From: a virus
Strand: one strand, 5' to 3'
Length of the DNA stretch: 55,005 nucleotides
IMG/VR virus record: IMGVR_UViG_3300042090_002301
Location: 1 to 55,005 of that record
Shown: one piece after another, positions 22,614 to 31,800 of the stretch
Numbering within the stretch: position 1 is the stretch's first letter
How the letters are laid out: every line of letters begins with the position of its first letter
The notes under the pieces: generated by a model
Database searches by the model: none
The model's input: the letters and a program-made list of their open reading frames with translations, nothing else
Told to the model about the DNA's origin: nothing
Program-made: the position numbers and the translations under genes

Positions 22614-23156
22614 ATGACTCAATTAAGTATGAAAATGATTGCGGAGATGATGTGGCCAATGTGGGCACTTGGCGTCTTAGTATTTTCGGCTGCAATGATA
22701 GCTGGTAAGAAGAAGATGCTAAGAGTCGAGAAGAAACCTCTGCTGAAGTGGATCGGATTTTTGGTCTTTGTCACAGCGATAAGAATGGTCATGTATAAGA
22801 TCGCTAGCTATAACGGAATTGAAGGGCCAAAGGGCGGTGTAACCTTGATACCGCCCTTGGCGTCACTCACAACCTTCTGGGAAGATCTTGCACACGGATT
22901 TCCACTCCTTATCTTGAGACAGCTAATTGGAAATACTAAGAAATGGGCCAAAGTGGCTAACTGGGCAGCCTTAATTTTGACTATGGTTTCATTCGGCTTA
23001 GGGCACACCTATCAATCCGTCCCAATAGCCATGTTGCTTTCTTTTTATATTCCGTATTCTGTTGGTTGCGCAGAACGTAATGGAATGGGGACCGTAATAA
23101 TCGGTCACAGCTTGTACGACTTAGTCACCTTGATGTTTGTCCAGTATTTTCTGTGA
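22614..23156 (+). CDS. CPBP-type intramembrane metalloprotease
   Basis: 180 residues with several transmembrane helices. The three CPBP/Abi motif regions are present: FWEDLAHGFPLLILR near 90-104 (E-D in place of the usual E-E), FGLGHTYQ near 130-137 (motif 2 His) and GHSLYDL near 165-171 (motif 3 His-xxx-Asp). In cellular homologues these form the membrane-embedded metal site of CAAX-type proteases. It sits between baseplate genes, so it is expressed late; a role in virion maturation, injection-site processing or lysis is inference. Confidence 0.75.
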   Translation: MTQLSMKMIAEMMWPMWALGVLVFSAAMIAGKKKMLRVEKKPLLKWIGFLVFVTAIRMVMYKIASYNGIEGPKGGVTLIPPLASLTTFWEDLAHGFPLLILRQLIGNTKKWAKVANWAALILTMVSFGLGHTYQSVPIAMLLSFYIPYSVGCAERNGMGTVIIGHSLYDLVTLMFVQYFL

Positions 23157-23201
23157 ATTAAGTGCTTTATTTTCAATAACTTAACATATTCCCCAAAAGG
23201 C

Positions 23202-23216
23202 AATCTTTAATATATG
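23202..23216 (+). promoter_or_regulatory. AATCTTTAATATATG start-site element
   Basis: Fifteen bases ending in the ATG of the wedge gene at 23214, identical to 25866-25880. The nearest purine-rich ribosome site (AAAAGG, 23195-23200) is 13 bases from the ATG, unusually far. Confidence 0.5.
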
Positions 23217-25835
23217 TCGATCGGCGATAGCTTAAACCTGGGTTTAGATCAAGCAGTACAAACAGTAAAAAGTGCTGCCGGAATCGTGACTGCTGTCAAC
23301 AGCAACACGACCAACTTCGTAGCTCTGCCCTGGGAAAAAAGCAACATATCGAGCAAGTTTTTCCAATCTATTCAAATAGATCCAAGTCGTTGGGATTCTC
23401 TCTTCCCTTACAGACTTTTGGTCATCGATTCCACAAATAATCAAGTCGTGTATCAAAATTCCGGCGGCACCGGACTGGCCGATCCCGCCATCTCTTTCGT
23501 GACCGGTACAGGAAGTGCCCTAATCACTTGGAATACTCCAAATTCCACTTGGACCTTTCAACTCCCCATTACGCCACAACAGCTCACAATTACTGAACAA
23601 TTTGCCATCCAGACTTCTGCGACTCTAAGAGGAATCCTAGAAGAGCACTCGGGCTCACGCTTTAAACTCATAAGCGCCCAAGGAACCATGGGAGTTTGGC
23701 CCTATAGGTCTAGCGTAACGAAGCCCTCTGGCACGCCGGGCATACTACAATCGGTTTTTGGCGGTACCATCAACGCTCTGGGCAGCGTTGTGAACCAGGT
23801 CTCAAATGTCATTAATACGGCCACCACGGGCGCTGCGGCCAATAAGCCAGCCTCACTACTGCCTCAGACTTCTCAATATGGACAAACCAGTACCGGCTAC
23901 TATCAAGCCCTGATGTTGCAGCAGTTCCTGGAGCAGTACGTGGAAGCCAAAAGAGATCCGGCCAACGCTTCTTGGCGATTAGTTTTTGATATCCCAAAGC
24001 AGAACCAGTCCTATGTGGTCACTCCAGTTTTGTACGATTGGGTGCAGAGCGCTTCTCCGAATCCAATGGCATTCAATTATCGTTTCCAGCTTAAAGCTTG
24101 GAGACGAATCAACTTGATGCAGACCACGGCGCCGACTAACCCAGATAATCAGCCGCTAAGCCCTGGGATTCTGCAGCGAGTTTTGAATACGGCTAGCCAA
24201 GCGCAACAAGTGCTTAGCGCCTCCATAAATCTGCTTCAGGCAGTTCGTTCAGATATCGATGCGCCTTTGAATGCTTTGCAGCAAACGGTCTTGTTTGTAA
24301 AAGGGCTCGCGGGTGTCGTTAATACGGCAGCCGATCTTCCATCTCAGATAGCGGTGGACTATAGTAGTGCCATAGCTTCAGCAATAACCGCCCTATCCAC
24401 TTCTATCTTATCCAACGTGAGTGACCCAGCAACGGTGGCTGCCGTTAAAACGATTGCTGCTCAGTCCGCGCAGATAGAAGGTTTAACTCAGGCCGCAGTA
24501 TCCAATGGACAGTTGGGACCGAACGCGTCTTCGTATCAAGCCTTGAATCCTGCTCAAAATATTTTATCAAATCCCAATGCTAATTATCTGCTTTTTGACC
24601 AAGTGCCGCTGAATTCTCTCTCATTGAGTGCCAAACAGAATGCCGTGGTGCAGAACATCATAAACGAAGCTAGCATGACCACTATAGCACAGTTGAAAGC
24701 CTACAGAGCCACCATACTACAACTGGCACTACAACTATCAAATAGTTTCGGTACCGGCTCAGCTTATTATAACCAGATTTACGGACTACCCGCGCCTGCC
24801 ACTAGCTATATCCCGATCACCATCGATCAGTATTCTATTTTATCTTCTCTGTACGATATGCTGGCTTCTTATGACATCTTGACAGCCAGCACACAGATCG
24901 ATGATCAAGCGGTGGAAAATAGCTTGGAATACGTTGCAGGATTGGCCAGTACTGCGGGAATTGCGTTCAATGTTCCCACTTCTAAAGTGATGGTACCAGT
25001 GCCTTACGGGTTAACCATCGAAGGTATAGCGGCTAGATACTTGGGCGATCCCGAATTGTGGTTAGAAATTGCGGTCTTAAACGGTCTGAGTGAGCCCTAC
25101 ATCGATGAAAACGGATTTCAATTGCCGTTGCTTTCCAACGCCATAGCGAGACAGATCGTTGTTAGTAGTAACGATGATCTCTATGTTAACCAAATGGTAA
25201 CGTTGATAGGCGCCGGACAGCCATCTTCTTCTAGGACTATCCTCAAGATCGAACAGTTGGATACGACCAATTTTCTATTGACTCTGGATGGATTACCAGA
25301 CCTAGAGAACTTCACCACAGCCAATAATTCTTACATTCAATGCTATCTTCCTGGCACGGTCAACTCACAACAAAAAATCTTCATCCCCAGCGACCTGCCT
25401 GTTCCGGATGTTTCCAACATCGTACCGCCTACGTCTACTTCCAGCGATCCGCTCACTGGGCTCGCAAAAGTTGATTGGCTTTTAGATGATAACGGGGATT
25501 TGGTTACCAATAATTATGGCGATTTTAAGTTGTCGAGCGGAATAACTAATATAATTCAAGCACTTAGAATTAAATTTGGCACACAAGCGGGCACGATGCT
25601 TACAGATCCAACATTCGGCTTGAATGTGACCGCAGGTGCTTCGTCCAGCCAGGTGCAACTTCAGAATCTCTATAATTCCATAAATGACATGATCACGCAA
25701 GATCCCAGATTTGCTGGAGTAAGTAACCTCCAGATCACCCTTAACGGTCCCATACTCGGCATAAACGTGGGAGTGCAACTTCCTGGCCAGACGGGCGTTC
25801 TGCCTATAAGTTTCGCTTTAACTACGGCCACTTAA
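23214..25835 (+). CDS. Baseplate wedge protein, gp53-like LysM plus gp25-like domain
   Basis: 873 residues. The N-terminal 250 residues are beta-rich; the middle is helical and Ala/Ser/Gln-rich (about 300-560). Residues about 592-640 are LysM-like (VPVPYGLTIEGIAARYLGD, then LWLEIAVLNGLSEPY) as in baseplate gp53. The C-terminal 115 residues (FKLSSGITNIIQALRIKFGT, then DPTFGLN and DPRFAGVSNLQITLNG) match the gpW/gp25-like wedge domain. So two proteins that are separate in T4 appear fused. It is followed by the gpJ-like wedge gene, the expected wedge partner. Confidence 0.85.
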   Translation: MSIGDSLNLGLDQAVQTVKSAAGIVTAVNSNTTNFVALPWEKSNISSKFFQSIQIDPSRWDSLFPYRLLVIDSTNNQVVYQNSGGTGLADPAISFVTGTGSALITWNTPNSTWTFQLPITPQQLTITEQFAIQTSATLRGILEEHSGSRFKLISAQGTMGVWPYRSSVTKPSGTPGILQSVFGGTINALGSVVNQVSNVINTATTGAAANKPASLLPQTSQYGQTSTGYYQALMLQQFLEQYVEAKRDPANASWRLVFDIPKQNQSYVVTPVLYDWVQSASPNPMAFNYRFQLKAWRRINLMQTTAPTNPDNQPLSPGILQRVLNTASQAQQVLSASINLLQAVRSDIDAPLNALQQTVLFVKGLAGVVNTAADLPSQIAVDYSSAIASAITALSTSILSNVSDPATVAAVKTIAAQSAQIEGLTQAAVSNGQLGPNASSYQALNPAQNILSNPNANYLLFDQVPLNSLSLSAKQNAVVQNIINEASMTTIAQLKAYRATILQLALQLSNSFGTGSAYYNQIYGLPAPATSYIPITIDQYSILSSLYDMLASYDILTASTQIDDQAVENSLEYVAGLASTAGIAFNVPTSKVMVPVPYGLTIEGIAARYLGDPELWLEIAVLNGLSEPYIDENGFQLPLLSNAIARQIVVSSNDDLYVNQMVTLIGAGQPSSSRTILKIEQLDTTNFLLTLDGLPDLENFTTANNSYIQCYLPGTVNSQQKIFIPSDLPVPDVSNIVPPTSTSSDPLTGLAKVDWLLDDNGDLVTNNYGDFKLSSGITNIIQALRIKFGTQAGTMLTDPTFGLNVTAGASSSQVQLQNLYNSINDMITQDPRFAGVSNLQITLNGPILGINVGVQLPGQTGVLPISFALTTAT

Positions 25836-25840
25836 CTTAA

Positions 25841-25880
25841 TGATATACATAGTATAAAGGAACTCAATCTTTAATATATG
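25841..25880 (+). promoter_or_regulatory. Putative late signal: TGATATA plus AATCTTTAATATATG
   Basis: TGATATA (25841-25847), a TATAAA at 25853-25858, then the 15-base element 25866-25880 ending in the ATG of the giant wedge gene. The 18-base spacing between TGATATA and AATCTTTA equals that at 16944-16985. Confidence 0.5.
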
Positions 25881-28800
25881 CCAAGCCCCACATCAAATGT
25901 CCCAGTAATACTTTCATATGAACAGTACGTCGCAGACATGCTCAGTGCGTATGGCTCAGCGATCGGGGTAAACGATTGGAATATTGGCGCAGTAAATTTG
26001 AATTTTTTCCAAACCGTCGCACTAACTACGGCACGCGCCTCCGGCGATTTACTTCAAGTCTTAAATCTTTATAGCGTTCAGCGTGCTACCGGCGATGCCC
26101 TCCAAAGACTTGCTCTAGAATACGATATCAATCCTGGCCAGGCACAAGAAGCTTCCGGTCTAGTGAATGTCTACGATACCTCTTTTACGAAAATTTCGAC
26201 CAACGTCTATTCTGGCACTCCGGCACCAAACGTTGGTTCCACAGTGATTAACGTATCGAATGCTGGCGCATTTCCTGCTAGTGGGGCGGTTTATTTAGGT
26301 CGCGGCACGCCCGATGTAGAAGGCCCAATCTCGTACGCGACTCCTCCGGTTCAATTAGGATCTTATTGGACTATCACACTTTCAACTCCGACCACTAAGT
26401 ATCATAACTTGGGCGAAACAGTCATCCTAGCGCAAGGTGGAAATAGACCCGTCGCTGCCAATGTGATTGTTGTTTCTCCCGGAATTGGAATTTCTCCCTC
26501 AATTCAGTATGGTGTGGTTACCCAGGCCGTCATCCTGGACGGTGAAACCGAAGTAGATAATGTTCAAGTCCAAGCCTTAACGCCTGGAAGTTCGGGCAAT
26601 GTTCCCGCTAATAGCGTCACACAATTTGCCAGCCCTCCTTTTACGGGAGCTACCGTCAATAACCCTCTACCATTCACTACCGGTGCGGACTCGCCAACTG
26701 AACTTCAACTTCGTACGCAGATTCTCAACGTTCTCGCCTCTCAAGGCCTTGGAACAGCCACCGCCGTAGAAGCCGCCGTATTGGGCGCAACCGCGACCGA
26801 GTCCACTGGCATCGTTGACACGGTTGTCTCCGATTCACTGGTGAACAATACCAACGGTACCGCCACCCTTTACATCGATAACGGCAATGGATATGAAGCT
26901 ACCTACCAAGGTGTGGCACTGGAGTCCATAGTGGACAGCGCTCTGGGCGGAGAACAATTTTTTCAATTACAAACCGGTGGCAATCAAGCCCCGGTCGTAA
27001 AAGCATTCCTTAAAACAGTTCTGGCTGAACCTTACGCACTGGTTAGTGGGGATACTTTAGCAGTTTCTGTTGGCGGAGTAGTAACTCAACATACTTTTTC
27101 TAATAGCGATTTTGTTTCCCCTGGTTATGCAACAGCATACGAAGTTACAGCCTCCATTAACGCAGATACTACCCTTAATTTCGAAGCTACCACATCCGAC
27201 GATGGTACCTATGTAATTATTACTGGTATCGCCGATTTCGATACGGATACCATTTTTATAACGGTTCCCACTACCACTAGAGGGGATGCTGCAACTTTGA
27301 TGGGATTCCCAACCAGCACTGAAGAAACTCTTCGTTTATACTTAAACGGCATTCCGCTCACACAAGACGGCATAGCAGCTTCTGTGTTCACGCAAGCACA
27401 ACAATTATGGTCGAATACGATCGCCAATGGCGACACCTTGGTCCTCTCGGTAGATGGCACCGCCCCCATCACTTATACGGTCACCAATGCTGATTTCATA
27501 GCCACCGGACTTTATACAAGTGTCAACAATAACAACACCCTCACCTCCTGGGCTTTGGTATTTAATAATCTTTTAACTGGAGTGACTGCTGCGGTAGTTG
27601 GAGATCAAATCGAACTGTCCAGTAACTTAGGCGCAAATGATAGAGCCAACGTCACCATCGGCGGCTCCTCTACGCTGGTCACCAAAGGAATGTTCTCTGC
27701 TACACTGGGACTTTCTTCTCAGGGGGCCGCTTCCCAGTTTACTTTGGATAGAAACACAGCTCAGTTTGAACTGGTGACCCCTCTAGTTGCTGGCGATGTG
27801 TTATCAGCTGGAAGCGCCGCTACTGCTGGTTACGTAAAAAGTACGGTTTTCGCAAGTAATAGTGTAACCTTGCCCGCCGCAGCCCACGTTTGGATTTTAA
27901 CTGATACGCCCGGAACACTCATAAACACCGGAGTTATCGCAAACACCCTTTTGAGCGTCAGCACGCCTAGCACGAATGTAATCCGATATACTTCCAATGT
28001 TCCTTCTGCTTTCAGCAATGTTTTGCCCGGAGATTACGTAATCGTTTGGTCCGTAGAACTTCCGGCTACTGACAGATTTGAGGGAAGGGTACACGCGGTC
28101 ACTTCCACCACTTTAGATATCTTAATAACGCCGGCAGAGTGGGCCGCCGTAAATCTTATCTCTGATGTGACTTTTCAAAATGGTTTCGTGATTTTAAGAA
28201 GCAACTTGGCGCCGCAGAGGTTCGAGGTTCCTGCTGGAACTTTGACATTAGATCAAGTAGCAGAAGATTTGCAACCACAGACGGAAGAATTAGTATTCTC
28301 TGTATTCCTAGAAGAGCAGCTGGTTATAACCACGAACACCTTGGATTCCTCGGGCTCTGTGCTGATTGTTACCTCCGACACGAACGGGATATTTTTACAG
28401 TTGATGAGCGGAACATTGGGCCAAAGTCAGCAGTCATTATTGGCTTACTATGACAGTCGAGAAACGACTGCCGATTTCCCGCTATTCATACATTCCACTT
28501 TTTCTACGCCTGAATATGCTAATCCGCCCGACAGCTTCATCTATGATTTGGGCACTACTGTTGTTTTAGATCCTACGCATCCTAATAATTTGATCTGCAT
28601 GCTCCATCCTTACGGCGGCATAAATGATGCGCAAGATTTTGGAGAGACTCCCCAGATCTCTTCTCTTTCAGGGAACGCGGTAACGATAGCCATCGTCCCT
28701 CCACCGCCCGGAGTCCCAGCGCCAGATCCAGTCATGCACAGGGTTAGAACCGTAGATAGATTTTACGTAGGAAGCCCTTTGCAATTTGGATACGGCGACA

Positions 28801-31800
28801 CGATGGTTTCCATCGTAGATGGAAATGCTATCAGTCAAAGTTATACGATTCCTATGTACCGCGATGCCCTGACCAACACTACAGATGTGGTCAATGCTAA
28901 TAACTTCAACGCATACGATGCCGATGCCGGCCCTACTACGCCCTTTAGCACTTATTTTAGTAACTTCAACTTCGCTAACTTTAAAGTTTACATGCAGGCT
29001 AAGCACGTACTTAAGCCGACTCCTTCTGAGACTGCCATACTATACAGGGCTGCACAATGGGGTTCTAGCGGAGAACAGGTTACGGTTGAGTATGTTTATC
29101 CGACTTCCGCCAATCAGGCTATTGGTAGCAGCGTAGTTGTTGGCGAAACAGTAGCCGTAGACATTAGTTTAGCTAGTGGGGCAGTAGCATCCACTAATAT
29201 CTCCGCCTCTACCATATGGAACGTTATAGTTACGCCAGGAGTTCCTAGTTCTACCATTGAGCAGGTAACTTACGTTTGGGCAGGTTCGTACATTTTTACA
29301 GTTACTTCGGCCAACGCGACTGCCGGAGCCATATACTCAAACAACGGACAGAATTTTTTAGTCACAACGACGATCGTTGCCGGCACCACTTTGTTCACCA
29401 CCGGATTGCAAAATGCGCCCGCTGCCTCTGGCACCTTGACAAAGGTCAGCGGTACAGGCGATGCAACAATCACTTTCTCCTCTTACACTTTTGCTGGCTT
29501 TGGAACCAATCCTATGCTGACCTTGTCCGGCGGAGAATATGTAAATATCTCCACCCAGACTGGATTTTTTACCGCCAATACTGGTATTTATAGAGTATCT
29601 ACTCAGGCAGGCTATACTCCAACTGCTACTAGTTTTTCCGTACAGATGCCCAATGGTCAAGCGATAAATCAATCAGGGGCATCTACGTTAGTTAATGGAG
29701 CCATTTCTTTTTATGAACCGTCTCCTACTACCGCAGCTCAAGTCGTAACTTACGTAAATGCCAACCTTTCCTCCTACGTCTCTGCAGCTTTGGTAAATGA
29801 TGGAGGACTAAGTGGCGCTGGCGTAATAGCTCTAAGTACTTACGAAGATAGCGGATTCACTATACAAAATGTGCAATTGCTAGACGGCGTCAATTGGATC
29901 TTGACCAGCAATGTAAACAGTTCTCCGCAGTTTGTCTTGAAACTCCCGCTTTCTTATCCATCGGCTGGTCCATGGTATGCGTTTAACAATGGCGAGCCCC
30001 TCCGATTGGTACCGACCACCATCGAGCAAGTTTATCGTTTCTTAAATGTTCTAGCGGTCACAGGTTTAACCACAGTAGGAGCTGTTGGTTATGTGGACAG
30101 AGGAACGAGTCTTCTACTCGCAACGGACACTCTAGGAAGTGCCGGATCAATTCAAATTGTAGGCGGTTCCGCTAATCTCGTTAGCCTTCCCGTTTTGAGT
30201 ACTGCAACCAACATCAACAATAATTTAACCGAGGTTTCCGTAGATAGTGTGGCAGCCCAGCCAATCACGAGTGATCAATGGTTTAGACTTCAGGCGGCGC
30301 AAACTCAGATCAAGGTAACTGGTTTCAGCGATAATACCGACGTTACCGTCATAGGGAGCGATCCGACGACTGGAGAATCAACTATTGTAATATCCAATAG
30401 CAATCTGACGCAGAGGAATTTTGGAAAACCGAGAAGTCAAATTAGAACGGAAGGCGATACTTTCAGAGTGGAAAACCAAGGAAAATTGGTATGCGTGAGT
30501 TGGACTGGCGTCGGTACTAACCCGATGTTTGAGAGCGCTCTTAGCTTCAATGATTCCTTCGGTGGAACCGCCAATATAGTCCCCATAGCAGGCACTAGCG
30601 ATGCACAAATTACTATTACTTCTGGAAGCACGAACTTTACCGAACTGTCAATTGGGGATTTAATAACGATTTCTGGCGGTAGCATCCTAGGAACGGCTGG
30701 CACGTTTGCCATTTTGGCAGCTTCTGCGATAACCAATACCGGTTCTAGCATTCTCACTGGCAACTTAGGTATCGCTCCCGGAACCTCCATCACCGGATTT
30801 CCTCCCGGAACTTATACTGGCACAGAAGATATAAACAATAGCGCATCTATTAGTGCTCAAGCTGATGCTTTGGCTGCCTATAATAGTTTGAATGCGATGA
30901 CTTCTACGCCTATTTCTGCCGTCTTAGATGGTCAGACTTTAACTCCCGGCGTATATAGCACTGGCGCTGCCAGTTTAGCTGCTAGCGGTAACGCCACCAT
31001 GACTTTTAATGGTGCTGGTATCTATGTTATTCAAATAGCGAGCACTCTGACCACCGGCTCTGGCGGTATTCCACTTATGATATTGACCGGCGGAGCAACC
31101 GCTGCAAACATCTACTGGGTGGTTGGTAGCTCTGCTACGATTGAGTCCGGACACTCTGGAACTTTTGAAGGCAATCTCATTGCCCATACCAGCATCACGT
31201 CTACGTCCCCCTCCTCTGTGAACGGTAGTTTGATCGCATTAAATGGTGCTGTCACTGTGAGTTCGCCCTCAAATATAACTGCGCTTGGCGCTAACGTCCT
31301 TGCCGATAGTAATCAGGGCACTTTTGTGGTTACCGGCGTATCGAGCAATGGCACGGTAATACAAATCACCAATCCTAATGCCACCATGCAAACTGGAGCT
31401 ATCTTTTCTGTTGGGAATTTTTCTGCTACGAGCGGCGTGTCAGAAGGTGACACTGTGATAATGGGAGCGCCATTCGCATCGCTAAACCAAGGACAATTTA
31501 GAGTCATCAGAGAGTACAATAATAGTTTTTGGATTGAAAATCCAGATGCAGTAGAAGAGGAAGTCAATCTCGCCTACAATCCAGTAAGCCTTGGATTTGA
31601 TGGAACTACTGAGTTCAATGTGACCATTGTCAACAATCTGCTTCATCTAGAGTGGAACGGAGTGGGAACTCAGCCAACCCTAAGCAATGCTGAGGTCGGA
31701 GATATCATTACGTTAGGAACTGACTTTGCCCTTGACAATCAAGGTAGTTTCATGGTAGTTGACTCTAGCGTTGGGCTGCCTCAGATAACAGAGCTTTTCT

